This document shows, piece after piece, positions 1 through 11,157 of a stretch of 64,000 bases of DNA (position 1 is the stretch's first letter; every line of letters begins with the position of its first letter). Position numbers and translations under genes: made by a program. The notes beneath the pieces are model-generated. The model searched no databases. It worked only from the letters and a program-made list of their open reading frames with translations, and was not told where the DNA came from. Location of the stretch: assembly GCF_026151205.1 (NCBI RefSeq), contig NC_087079.1:12921945-12985944 (forward strand). The letters are read 5' to 3'. This DNA is from Bolinopsis microptera (lineage: Eukaryota; Ctenophora; Tentaculata; Lobata; Bolinopsidae).

Positions 1-1940
1 ACGGTCATATCACGTGATCGATGTTAGTAGTACCTGTTCGATCATTGAAGGTGAGGATTGCCTCGATCTTTCGGTCTCAGCTTAAGTTCAACTCCGTAGT
101 CCGTAGGTCATGATTAGGGCTGTAAAACCAATTTAAATCGATTTCTCGTGCAACGTTGTACACGTGAGGAACAGTCACAAAAATGAATTGCTTACCTGCT
201 GTGTTTTGTCGTACTCTGCTCTCCGATCAAGTTCGATCAGTTGAGGTGAGGATTGCCTCGATCTTACGGTTTCAGCCCTAGGTCAAGAGCTGTAGAACCG
301 AAGGATCAATACAATATACCTACATGTTGGCGTTGCTTGTTGCTCGTATTAACTATAAAACATAAATTTTGAGGAATAAGGAATTGTTTATATGTTCTGA
401 AACCTAGTTAAATCGATTTTTTGTGCAATTTCTGATCAGAAACAGTCATCAAAATGAGTTAATAAAAAGGTAAATTTTTCGGTAAATTTTGAGTTTTCGT
501 TCAAATAAATATTTTGCTAAGAAGTAAGAACTTAAAAACGCGCATATTCAATCCTCGCGCGAATAAATCATAAGGAGGCGAATATTTTGCTAAGAAAGCG
601 TAGATTTAACTCTCGCGCAAATAAATTATAAGGAGGCGAATATTTTGCTAAGAATGCAAAGATTTCATTCTCGTGTAAACAAACTAAAAAGGAGCGTGCA
701 ACGCGCGTCAGACCGTTATTAGGCAAATATTTTTAAAAGAATTCGAGTAAAATCGATTGAAATATCACGAAGTTTTAAGTTTAGAGAGAAACTGGATCAT
801 CTGCATATCCATGATTGACGAATTAGTTATTTTACTGTTTACAAACATAACTTAGGTAATTCACAAGAAGTTTTCTTCGAGTTTGACAAAATATATTTTT
901 CAATATATTTCCCTGGTGGACTTCAGTGCGTGTTCAGAAGGTAGTCTACTTTAGTTCGGGTCAACTTACGGTCATATCACGTGATCGATGTTAGTAGTAC
1001 CTGTTCGATCATTGAAGGTGAGGATTGCCTCGATCTTTCGGTCTCAGCTTAAGTTCAACTCCGTAGTCCGTAGGTCATGATTAGGGCTGTAAAACCAATT
1101 TAAATCGATTTCTCGTGCAACGTTGTACACGTGAGGAACAGTCACAAAAATGAATTGCTTACCTGCTGTGTTTTGTCGTACTCTGCTCTCCGATCAAGTT
1201 CGATCAGTTGAGGTGAGGATTGCCTCGATCTTACGGTTTCAGCCCTAGGTCAAGAGCTGTAGAACCGAAGGATCAATAAAATATACCTACATGTTGGCGT
1301 TGCTTGTTGCTCGTATTAACTATAAAACATAAATTTTGAGGAATAAGGATTTGTTTATAGGTTCTGAAACCTAGTTAAATCGATTTTTTGTGCAATTTTA
1401 GGTCAGAAACAGTCATCAAAATAAATTAATTAGACGGTCAATTTCTCGGTAAATTTTGAGCTTTCGTTCAGATAAATATTTTGCTAAGAACTGCGCGAAC
1501 ATATAAAACACACATTGAATCCTCTCGCAAATAAATTATAAGGTGGCGAATATTTCCCTAAGGAAGCGAAGATTTATTTGGGTCGCGCAAATAATTATAA
1601 GGATGCGAATATTTTGCTAATAATGCGAAGATTGCATTCTCGCGTAAACAAACCAAAAAGGGGCGTGCAACGCGCGTCAAACTGTTTGGCAATTATTTTT
1701 TCAAGAATGCGCGAGTAAATCGATTTAAAATATTACGGAGTTTTAAGTTTAGAGAGAAACTGGATCATTTGCATATCCATGATTGACGAATTAGTTATTT
1801 TACTGTTTACAAACATAACTTAGGTAATTCACAAAAAGTTTTCTTCGAATTTGACAGAATTCCCTGGTGGACTTCAGTGCGTGTTCTGAAGGTAGTTGAC
1901 TTTAGTTCGGGTCAACTTACGGTCATATCACGTGATCGAT
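1..1940. repeat. Tandem repeat, 967-bp unit, two copies plus start of a third
   Basis: The sequence beginning ACGGTCATATCACGTGATCG at position 1 restarts at 968 and again at 1919, so the periods are about 967 and 951 bp. The two full copies are near identical over most of their length, with small indels in the AT-rich right half. Each unit also has an internal duplication: the block GAGGATTGCCTCGATCTT occurs twice about 200 bp apart. The right part of each unit contains GCGAATATTTTGCTAAGAA-type segments that recur as the minisatellite at 3323-3640. No coding potential was seen. The left end is cut by the window, so the array may be longer. Confidence 0.9.
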
Positions 1941-2055
1941 GTCATGAGGGGTTATTCGGAATCAGCGTTCGAAAATACACCGATTGAAGTTGGTTTAAAC
2001 AGTTGTAGAACAATCTCGAGGCGTCCATCTCTCAATCTTCAGGTATCCACTGATT

Positions 2056-2280
2056 TCACAGCAAAAATTTCTGGTCAATAACAGCATGAATCGTAAAGCT
2101 CTGGGTGAATATATTCGGGGCGACGTAAAACGTGCCGTCTGCAATCCAGTTGCTACCATGCCAGCGTAGCAAGGTTCCGGGCTGTAGAGAAGGCAACGAC
2201 TCGTACATTCCTATCTGTCTTCCCGCCGAAGATAACAAAGGGCTGGTCCCGTCTCGTGGAGGTGCATGTAGAAGGAAGGA
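2056..2280 (-). pseudogene. MULE-type transposase fragment
   Basis: A short minus-strand frame ends in a run with the motif WIADGTFYVAP followed by F and FTIHAVI. This matches the W-x-DGTF...P..F...+TIH signature at the first catalytic aspartate of Mutator-like (MULE/Phantom) transposases. That family match is recalled from known motifs, not searched. The frame stops just after this motif, where a real transposase would continue for hundreds of residues, and nothing further is recognisable downstream on that strand. It is therefore a decayed scrap. No terminal inverted repeats were found around it. Confidence 0.5.
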
Positions 2281-2289
2281 GGAATTCTT

Positions 2290-3320
2290 CTGAGGTCTTC
2301 GCTTCAGAGTGCTGTGCAGATCCGGACGCCTTGGCTCTACTGCCTTGGGCTGTTCAGCAGCTTTCCGCTTCAGTGCATGCTCGGCTCACATCCTTGGATA
2401 CGAGAACCAGCCCCTTTTGGACCTGGCTCACGTCCGTTATGTGAACACATGCCGAGAGCTCAAACACTTCTCAAACACAACTACTTACTAAACTGTCATG
2501 TGAATAATATGGATCACATCACAAATGATACGTCACTGATTGGGCCATGTCATGTGATACCTAGCTGTGGGAGGCCGGAATGAGAGGTTCCTAGTTGTCG
2601 GTCACCGCTAAGTTCTAACACTAAAGTTCGCTAGGTAGATTCGCTACTGTCCAATTGTTTAAATTTTGTTGTTTCTAGCGGAGTAAAGTCTAAGTCATAG
2701 GTACCGCACTCTAGTTCGGAAAATGATGTTTTGTTAAACAAATCGAAGCGGTTACTGTTAGGTAGGTAGTCGTACTCGTACACAGTTATAATTAACAAGT
2801 TAACATCAACTAAAGTTTAATTGGATTTGGTAAATATAAACACACTTTAACTTTGAGCGTGTGTTTTAGACCTCATTATAACCGGCATTAGTGCAATAAT
2901 TCGTACTGTGGTTTGATATTTGAAACGGGATGAAGTTTAGATTTTTAACTGCTAACACTATAAAAGTAATCTTTCGCACTACACTGACTACAGAATGTGT
3001 CGCACTACAATCCAGGTAGCGTACTCTATTATATTCAGTGCGACACAATATCCTATCTAATTTCCAAGTTCAGGTCAGATCCTATCCTTCTTTTGGATCA
3101 TAAACTCATCAAGTGATTCGTCAGGCCGGTTCACGTTACTTATTTCGAAGTGATCTTGTGGACGCGATTCGTCGGTCACGTTATGTATTTCGATCCACTG
3201 ATCATAATTCCTTCGGGTCAGTTCAATCGTATACGTATCCACGTATACAGTATGTGATCCACTGCAGAGTCGTAAGCAGCATATGATCCTAATTCCTATC
3301 ACAAATGAAGTTATGTAAAA
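2290..3320. other. No gene recognised
   Basis: This stretch has only short overlapping frames without recognisable motifs. GC content is locally higher at 2250-2480 than in the surroundings, which may be further remains of the element that carried the transposase scrap. Nothing else is supportable. Confidence 0.4.
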
Positions 3321-3322
3321 TA

Positions 3323-3640
3323 TAAGGTGGCAAAGATTTTCCTAAGAAAGCGTACCTAGATTTAACTCTCCCGCAAATAAATTATAAGGCGGCAAATATT
3401 ATGCTAAGAAAGCGTAGATTTAACTCTCCCGCAAATAAATTATAAGGTGGCGAATATTTTGCTAAGAAAGCGTAGATTTAACTCTCGCGCAAATAAATTA
3501 TAAGGTGGCGAATATTTTGCTAAGAAAGCGTAGATTTAACTCTCGCGCAAATAAATTATAAGGAGGCGAATATTTTGCTAAGAATGCGAAGATTTCATTC
3601 TCGCGTAAACAAACTGAAAAGAAGCGTGCAGCGCGCGTCT
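3323..3640. repeat. 58-bp minisatellite, about five copies
   Basis: Successive units contain GGCGAATATTTTGCTAAGAA, then AGCGTAGATTTAACTCTC and CGCAAATAAATTATAAGG, with a period of 58 bp. Single or double copies of the same unit sit inside the 967-bp repeat at about 545-670 and 1490-1650, so the two repeat families are related. Partial decayed units continue to about 3800. Confidence 0.85.
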
Positions 3641-3839
3641 GACCGTTTGGCAAATATTTTGCTAAGAATGCGCATTTTCCTAACGTAAAATTCGCCTCCT
3701 TATGAAATAATTGCATCATCACGCGCAGCCTGGCAAATACATCATAACACGGCGCATATTTTGCTAAGATGGCAAATATTTCGTTAGCGCGGCAATTATT
3801 TGCGTAACATGGCAATGTTGCAACCCGGGAGGGGGCTTA

Positions 3840-5015
3840 TGTAAATGTTGTTACGCGATATTTTTCATAAATAAAGTGATTCTCATCCCTTTTTATGTTA
3901 TTAAAAAATTTGTAGACTATTCTTTGTACCTAACTGAGGATTGAAAGTTTGAGAAAGGACCATGGTCATTAACCGTGCTACCCATTTCCACAGATAGCCT
4001 GTTACAAATGTTGGAGACAATTTAAATCGCAGGTCCGGGACTCTAGAGAGGCGTCCTAAAATACAGGACTACTTAAAGTTGCAATTGGAGAAAGCGAAAC
4101 TGTTTTAAAGCACATAAATAGCGGGTCCAGGACTCTTGGACGTGAGACTCTAGGCTAGTCGGCGTCGAGCCGTGAAAAAACAGGGCTCGTGGGCGTTTGC
4201 AAAACATTACGGAGATAGGACCCTAACCCTAATTTATGTACAAAAACAAAATAACAGTGACATCAATTGAAAATATGAGAATTTTCGCGAGTCCTTTTTT
4301 TTCATGTCTCACGCCCTAATCATAACAACAGCAACACAGTCAAATAAAGTCAAAATATATTGAGTAAGTGTGTGACCTCGTTGTACCTCATTTAACAATG
4401 TGTAGTGATAACATGATACCATGATTCCCACAACTTGCAGTGCAGTGTGCACATGTTTTCAAGTTCGCATTTCTACGAGTAAGGACTGTAGAGCAGTAGA
4501 GTGTAGGGCTGTATTGCGTGAAGTGTAGGCCTGTTATAATAGTCTGGGGCAATGATACACAACTGAGTATAATGAAAGTGTGTTCGAAGTATTATCACAG
4601 GAACATGTAGATTATATAACAATATATCCTGAGAGATAACAAAGTTAAGGTAAAAGTATATAAGCCAAAGGTCCTATAATATAAACTAAAGGCATAATAA
4701 TATATAGAACTGGAAATATATAAGCAACATCTCTAACAAGTAGAAAAAGGTTACATACATGCTACATGAAGAGGTCTCCTCCTAGTCGTTGGAGTGGTCT
4801 GCATCACACACGTTCCTCCATTCCACTCAGTTTAGGGCTAACTGTTTTACTGCGTCTCTGCTGATGTTATCGACACCTGTAAAGTCAGCCGCATCATCGA
4901 GTACACAGGCCATCCAACCTTGATGGCTATGTGCATATACCTTTTTCTTTTTTTCTTTTTTTAATCTTTTTTAAAATAATTCTTTTGTTTCAGCTATCAG
5001 TTATTTTGTAGGTGT
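3840..5015. other. Intergenic, nothing recognised
   Basis: AT-rich sequence without a coding frame of note. It includes a T-rich microsatellite-like stretch near 4938-4990. Two loosely similar segments occur near 4030 and 4120 (GGTCCGGGACTCT and GGGTCCAGGACTCT). Confidence 0.4.
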
Positions 5016-5020
5016 TAGTA

Positions 5021-5342
5021 GAACTAGCAGGAACCCGTCTAACCCTAAAATGGTGTCAAGACTCAAGAGACTAAAACAATTATTACCTATTTAATTCGCA
5101 TTTTTGACACCACTTGGGGTACCAAATTTTGGGCTCTAAAACTCCTATTTCTTGGCCAATTTTTTATTTTTTCATGCTGATTTGGAGGCCATTAAAGCAT
5201 TTGACCCAGTCAAAAAAGTTTCAGTTGTATATCTTTTACGGTTTTTGCAGAAATTCGCGTTAAAGTTGATGCCGTGGTGTCAGTAAAATGGCACAGATAA
5301 ATATATATATATATATCGTCTCGCTTTATATATAGTAAGATG
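5021..5342 (+). repeat. Dispersed repeat, copy 1 (about 320 bp)
   Basis: This block starts with CTAGCAGGAACCCGT and ends with CTTTATATATAGTAAGATG. A second copy in the same orientation lies at 22064-22382 inside a UPF2 intron, about 90 percent identical by eye. Both homologies end at the same TATATATAG-rich 3' border. No open frame, RT motif or tRNA-like box was found. The size and AT-rich tail fit a SINE or MITE, but the class is undetermined. Confidence 0.85.
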
Positions 5343-5846
5343 TGGAAGAGATAAGCAGGGATCCCGGAAACAGTCGGCCGTTTAATCCGTCGCCAAACAT
5401 ACCTTATCGAACGCTTTTTGACAGGACATCCCGCATTAAAAACCATCTATTATCCGAAATCTTTTCATCTTTTTTGGGAGATTTTCAATACAGTAAGCAA
5501 TAAAAGTAGTTGTTAAGCAGTGAAAATGTATATTATTTTGATAGCAAATCGACAAAGTCATAATTAAAGAAATACGTGAAAAATAATAAAAGTTACCTAA
5601 ATTTTTGTCCGAAAATATGGTGTTTTTTTCGAAAACCACCGACTTTCTTACCTTTTAAATGTCTCGTAAGGTATACAAATTTTCTTTAAAATATTTCTTA
5701 TCTAGAGCAGATTTCATCGAAATCAAAAATACAATACATCAAATATTTCGTCCCGTATTGAAAAGGTAAATTGATTTTAAAGCTTAATAAACTTCTAGTG
5801 AAATGTGACATGCACACAGCAATAGTAGGAAGACAAAAAGTAACGT

Positions 5847-7280
5847 TCATGTGTCTTTCATCACGACATCCTTCGTCTCTTTTTTGAATATTAACGCCAT
5901 CACAAATCCCAAGACCGAAGCAATCAAGATCAGTCCTGTCACGATATGAGGGTCCATGTAGTAGAAAACGCTAACAATACCAGAACCAAGGACGCCACCA
6001 ATTTTCCCACAGCCGTTAATAAAACCTGTGGCAGTGGTTCGAATGTTTGTGGGGAAGGTCTCAGGAAATATTATCCAGAGGATTGCATTAATGAAACCCC
6101 CGAAGAAGTTTACCGCTGAGATGACGAAAACAGTAATTGTGCTGTTTACACAAAAGAACATAGCAGCTATGAAAATCATTAAAAAGAAACCCGGAATTCT
6201 CAGGGATAGGCGACGTCCCAGACAAGCTGCGGAAACTGTAGCCAGTATATTCCCAACGACCAGTAGAACGGTGCTAATAGTTAGTTTAACCAGTTCTTCT
6301 TGATCAAGAATTGAACAAGTCCGTGTTGAATGGTTTCTGGACCCCGAACTGCATCCGTTCTTTATAATCAGAGGCTGGTAAAGGAAAAACGCAAACCCAA
6401 TGAGGACGTTACAAGAATATAGGACAGATAGAGTTACCATAGATCTCCTATGCTGAGAGCCAAAAATGACCGAATAAGAACCAAGATCTTCATTTCTTGA
6501 GCATGTTAACTTTAAGTCAGATGGAAGATGCTTCTTGTTAAGCTTGGCCATAAATCTAACAGATTGAAGTGCTTTATCGTGTTGCCCACTGACCAGAAAA
6601 TAACGAGGCGAGCCGGGAAGAAAAAATGTCAAAGCTAGAGCAGGAATAAAGGGTAAAGACATTACTATTATAAACCAACGCCAACCTATGTTATTCAACG
6701 TTAACCATGCAATAAAGTGGACTAACGCAGCAGCTGACGAAGTCACAATATTAAACATTGTCATCCCAATCAGGCGGTCCTTACTTTCAGAGAATTCCGT
6801 TGCGTAGCAAAGAATACAGTTCAAATTAGTTCCAATACAGGCTCCAGTGATACTCCGAAAAACTATGAAGACCCATTTATTTGGAGCAAGTGCACTGGTT
6901 ATTGTAGCTAAAGTCATTACGACCATTGACCATTTAAGAACCAATTTTCTTCCAAATTTATCAGAGATCTTTCCGAATGCTACAGCAAAGATTGCGTAGA
7001 AGATAAAAACTGACATGCTGACAGCGCCTTCAAATGTGAGTGACAACTTCCACTCACATCTTTGGAGCGGGAGTATAACTGCAATCATACCTATTTCTGC
7101 AATGTCGGAAACTGAAAGCAATCCAGTTAGAAGCCAATACAAATACTGAGCAGGTCCTCGACCTATTATCTTGTACACTTCATCAAGATCCAGCTCTTTT
7201 TCATCATCTTCCGTAGGTTCTCTTTCAGTTGTTATCGACCCGTAATCTTCGTTCCCTTTGTCTAAAAGAGTTTCTGCCAT
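5847..7280 (-). CDS. SVOP-like major facilitator transporter (copy A)
   Basis: Single-exon gene for a 477-residue, about 12-helix transporter of the SV2/SVOP branch of the major facilitator superfamily. The N-terminal tail is acidic and leads into DEVYKIIGRGPAQYLYW. The cytoplasmic motif GKISDKFGRK after helix 2 is MFS motif A. The loop GSPRYFLVSG after helix 6 matches the PESARY...SG region of SVOP, and FPETFPTNIRTTATGF in the C-terminal half matches the PE.YPT..R signature. The frame is open 22 codons further upstream, but I chose the start at 7280. There MAETLLDK aligns with MEETLLDK of copy B and gives the same length of 477 residues. The substrate cannot be read from sequence; homologs carry organic ions or nucleotides in vesicle or plasma membranes. 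The gene is in head-to-head orientation with copy B. Confidence 0.88.
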   Translation of the reverse strand: MAETLLDKGNEDYGSITTEREPTEDDEKELDLDEVYKIIGRGPAQYLYWLLTGLLSVSDIAEIGMIAVILPLQRCEWKLSLTFEGAVSMSVFIFYAIFAVAFGKISDKFGRKLVLKWSMVVMTLATITSALAPNKWVFIVFRSITGACIGTNLNCILCYATEFSESKDRLIGMTMFNIVTSSAAALVHFIAWLTLNNIGWRWFIIVMSLPFIPALALTFFLPGSPRYFLVSGQHDKALQSVRFMAKLNKKHLPSDLKLTCSRNEDLGSYSVIFGSQHRRSMVTLSVLYSCNVLIGFAFFLYQPLIIKNGCSSGSRNHSTRTCSILDQEELVKLTISTVLLVVGNILATVSAACLGRRLSLRIPGFFLMIFIAAMFFCVNSTITVFVISAVNFFGGFINAILWIIFPETFPTNIRTTATGFINGCGKIGGVLGSGIVSVFYYMDPHIVTGLILIASVLGFVMALIFKKETKDVVMKDT

Positions 7281-7527
7281 CTCTGTACTCTGTAGAATAG
7301 TTATTGAAGACAAGTAACAATTTAAGTCTATAACATGTATCAGCAAATTTAGAAACGCATTGATTTTGGCAGAAGTGATGGATCAATCAGCGTCAATAAC
7401 AGGCCAGTATGTCTGCAAAATTGGATGCCCAAAAAAATTAATCCAGGCTGAACTCAAAGAAATAAATAAATAAAACAAAAATTTATAAAATTTTTCAGCA
7501 AAAGTAACAACTACCAACATAAAGGAC

Positions 7528-7775
7528 CGCAATAGCAGTGCTCAATGTAAGTGTTAATGTACGCTCAACATTGCGGACACACAAATTAAAGTAAGATGAG
7601 CGAATGGGATAGTACTGTTCGTTTTTTAAATCCATCAGTGTTTCTTCCATACCTGCAATTTCAGTTTAACATTTCTTTATAAAAACTAGGGCCGGGGGGT
7701 GGAGGGATCATTATCATTTCCCTATAAAAATGTTTGAACTCCAGCTCCATTGCTTAATGGTGAAAATAGTAAAAA
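7528..7775 (-). pseudogene. Relic 5' fragment of a third SVOP-like gene
   Basis: On the minus strand an ATG at 7650 begins MEETLMDLKNEQYY, clearly related to the first residues of copies A and B. The upstream sequence (TTTATAAAGAAATGTTAAAC and a TTTTCACCATTAAG block) matches the 100 bp just before the start of copy B. The homology stops after about ten codons. The frame runs on for 47 codons to a stop, with no transporter sequence. The fragment lies in inverted orientation to copy B, so the intergenic region holds an imperfect inverted repeat left by duplication. A role as an alternative first exon for copy A is possible but unsupported. Confidence 0.6.
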
Positions 7776-8585
7776 ATTATATGTCATCTTAGTATTCCAA
7801 TCATAAATTGCGAACTCGTGTCGGGCTATCTGGATACTGTCCAACGTTTTCGCCGTCCTCTAGTTAGCAAATACAGCTATATTTTAGCTCTATTATATGG
7901 AGTATATTATATGGAGTATAATATTAGTATCAGAAATATATAATATATATATATTTTTTTTTCTATTTTGACTAAATCTTGACCCATTTCGACCGAAAAA
8001 TAATGAAAATGATACCTATTTTGCCCATTTATTCTCAAATTTTGGTCAAATATATATTCATCAGAGGTATGACCGCGTTTTATACCGCATTTAACAATGT
8101 GCAGCGAGCACACGTGTAAACAGTCTGTTTACAAAGTTTTAGGTCCGGCTATATTAGCTCTTCGTTACACATAGTTAGATGTGGTGTACAGTGTACACAC
8201 AATGTTGTGCACACAATTAATTGTACAATATATAACCTGGTCTTTGTTAGTTATTATAGGAAAACTTCCTCTTTAACTTAACTCATCGTCTCCATGGTTA
8301 CTCGTATTACAGATGTTCAAAGTTTTACTCCCGCTTTATACTTTTATACAATTGAATTATTTCGACCTTTGTTTATGAGACAAACCTTTAAGTTTAGATG
8401 ACATCATGGCAGGAATTGTTAGACTTTTTGTTTCTTAAGCTTAATTTTTACCATCGCTAATTTGACAGCACATTCGTTTCTTTACTATTTTCACCATTAA
8501 GTAAAGTAGTCCAAACATTTTAATAGGAAAACGGCAAGCCCCTCCTCAACATTTTATAAAGAAATGTTAAACTAAAATTACAGAG

Positions 8586-10019
8586 ATGGAAGAAACTCTA
8601 TTAGACAAAAAGCACGGAGAGTATGGGTCCACCACGACTGAAAAAGCACCTGAGGATGATGATGAAAAGGAGTTGGATCTTGATGAAGTGTACAAGATAA
8701 TAGGTCGAGGACCTGCTCAATATTTGTATTGGCTTCTAACTGGACTTCTTTCAGTTTCCGACTTGTCGGAAATATGTATAATTGCAGTTATAATCCCGCT
8801 CCAAAGATGTGAGTGGAAGTTGTCACCCGCATTTGAAGGTGCTGTCAGCATGTCAGTTTTTATATTCTACGCTATTTTCGCTATAGTATTTGGGAAGATC
8901 TCTGATAAATTTGGAAGAAAATTGGTTCTTAAATGGTCGATGATCATAATGACTATAGCCACAATAACCAGTGCACTTTCTCCAAATAAATGGGTCTTCA
9001 TAGTTGTTCGGAGTGTCACTGGAGCCTGTATTGGAACCAACATAAACTGTATAATTTGCTATGCAACGGAATTCTCTGAGAGTAAGGACCGCCTGATTGG
9101 GATGACAATGTTTAATATTGTTGCTGCGTCATCCTACGCCTTACTGTACTTTATTGCCTGGTTAATGTTAAATAGCATAGGTTGGCGTTGGTTTATAATA
9201 GTTATGTCTTTACCCTTGATTCCTGCTCTAGCTTTAACATTCTTACTTCCCGGCTCCCCTCGGTATTTTCTGGTCAGCGGACAAGATGATAAAGTGGTTC
9301 AATCTGTTAGGTTTATGGCTAAACTTAACAAGAAGCATCTCCCATCTGATTTAAAGTTATCATGCTCAAGAAAAGAAGATCTTGGTTCTTATTCTGTCAT
9401 TTTTGGTCCTCAACATAAGAGATCTACGGTAACTCTATCTGTCCTTTACTTTTGTAGTGTCTTTTTAACGTTTGCTTTCATCCTTTACCAGCCTCTGATT
9501 ATAAAGAACGGATGTAGTTCAGCTCCAAGAAACCAATCAACACGGACTTGTTCCATACTTACTCAAGAAGAACTGATCAAACTAGCAATTAGCACGGCTC
9601 CATTTGCTGTTGGGAATATACTGGCTACAGTTTCAGCGGCTTTTCTCGGACGTCGTTTATCCCTTAGAATATCTAGTTTCATATTTATTTTTGTCATAGC
9701 TGCCCTGTTTCTCTGTATGAACAGCACAGTTACTGTTTTCCTCGTATCAGCGGCTAACTTCTTCGGGGGTTTCATTAATGCACTCCTCTGGATAATATTC
9801 CCTGAGACCTTCCCCACAAACATTCGGACCACTGCCACGGGATTTATAAACAGCGCTGGAAAGATTGGCGGGGTTCTCGGTACTGGCAGTGTTAGTGTCT
9901 TCTACTACATGGATCCTAATATTGTTACTGGACTGCTTTTTACTGCTTCAGTTTTGGGATTTATTATGACTTTGATATACAACAGGGAGACGAAAGATGT
10001 TGTGATGAAAGACACATAG
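8586..10019 (+). CDS. SVOP-like major facilitator transporter (copy B)
   Basis: Intronless 477-residue paralog of copy A, on the opposite strand, intact from start to stop. It shares the acidic N-terminal tail, motif A (GKISDKFGRK, about residues 95-104), the GSPRYFLVSGQ loop near residue 225, and the C-terminal FPETFPTNIRTTATGF motif near residue 405. Differences from copy A are mostly conservative changes within helices and in the large extracellular loop before the seventh to eighth helix region (about residues 310-335). That loop has two cysteines and an N-glycosylation-type NQST. Intactness of both copies implies selection. Absence of introns in both suggests that a retrocopy or an ancestrally intronless gene was duplicated. 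Substrate unknown. Confidence 0.88.
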   Translation: MEETLLDKKHGEYGSTTTEKAPEDDDEKELDLDEVYKIIGRGPAQYLYWLLTGLLSVSDLSEICIIAVIIPLQRCEWKLSPAFEGAVSMSVFIFYAIFAIVFGKISDKFGRKLVLKWSMIIMTIATITSALSPNKWVFIVVRSVTGACIGTNINCIICYATEFSESKDRLIGMTMFNIVAASSYALLYFIAWLMLNSIGWRWFIIVMSLPLIPALALTFLLPGSPRYFLVSGQDDKVVQSVRFMAKLNKKHLPSDLKLSCSRKEDLGSYSVIFGPQHKRSTVTLSVLYFCSVFLTFAFILYQPLIIKNGCSSAPRNQSTRTCSILTQEELIKLAISTAPFAVGNILATVSAAFLGRRLSLRISSFIFIFVIAALFLCMNSTVTVFLVSAANFFGGFINALLWIIFPETFPTNIRTTATGFINSAGKIGGVLGTGSVSVFYYMDPNIVTGLLFTASVLGFIMTLIYNRETKDVVMKDT

Positions 10020-11157
10020 AACTTTCTTGGTTATGGACCAACACTATTCCAGTGGTGATTAGGAAACATACCTGACGAATTTTATTTTCTCGCAGTTTCC
10101 GCCACGGAAAATTATCTTTAGTAGTTTAAGCATTGGTAGAAATGACAATATGGCAACTTAGAGGAAAACAATATATTTACATTGGCCAAATGTTTGTATT
10201 ATTACTAAATGTTGAAACTCTTAAATTGACTTTTCGTTTATAGGGAAATAATCATAAAAATAACATAGATTGATAAAATCATATAGATTATCAATTATGA
10301 GTCACAACAAGAATTGCGCCCGTTGTTTCGTTTTGGCGGACGCTAGATTTCCATTTCACATTTACTATAAATTTAAGTATAAGCTCCAATCAGCTCACTT
10401 CAGTCTTCATGATAATAATATTGATAAATTATGCATTAAGTACAGGAATTGAGGAAACACTTGAAATTCAGTTCAATTGCCAAAGAACTTAACTTGTAAA
10501 GCAAAGAACTTAAATTGTAAGCAAAGGTAACTATACTCGTGTACACATCAATACACTACGCGTGCCACGTACAAATTGGGCTTATAACCTAATATTATAC
10601 ATTACATCGTATACATTAAAACACAGTTGCGCCGCGCATTCATAGATCACAGGCTATCTATACATCACATCTCCGCAAGCAATCCTCGCGCGCGCAACTT
10701 TTTCGTTGCATGGTTACTAACGGAAGTAAGGAAGGACTGACGACATATTCAGACCCACCTACTGCAATCTCCAAAATCCACGTTTTTCTGCAAAAACGTC
10801 CATTCGTAACCTTTCACTATTGCCTTTTTTCAAAAGGGTGAAAAGGAAAAAATATAAAGCACTGTTTCGCCTATCATTAAAATGTTTGAATCAGAATGGA
10901 AGTTATACAGTTCGTCGATTTTTATTCATATAATAAAAATTATGAAAAACGATACAATCAGATAATGAAAATACAGTCTGAATTACTGTCGCGTTATTCA
11001 TCAATTTTCCTGATATGACAAGTGTCATGGTTGTCATCTTATGTTTTCCAGACCAAAGTTTTATGTGTATGCTGCTGCTTCACGCATGTTTCCTGCCTCC
11101 ACTAGGTCTTCCTTGTTATGGTATTGTGTAGACGTGTCTAGATTATCTCAAATATAC
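10020..11157. other. Intergenic between copy B and receptor 1
   Basis: AT-rich and without a recognisable gene. It should hold the 3' UTR of SVOP-like copy B and the 3' UTR of the convergent receptor gene. No convincing poly(A) signal could be assigned to either. Confidence 0.4.

Noticed and set aside
2256-2583. Overlapping short plus-strand frames of 60-89 codons
   Set aside because: They lie in three frames over the same GC-richer segment, share no motif with known proteins and abut the MULE scrap. They are treated as chance.
7281-7346. Upstream in-frame start of SVOP-like copy A adding 22 residues
   Set aside because: The extension has no counterpart in copy B, whose start aligns with the internal methionine at 7280 and gives identical length.
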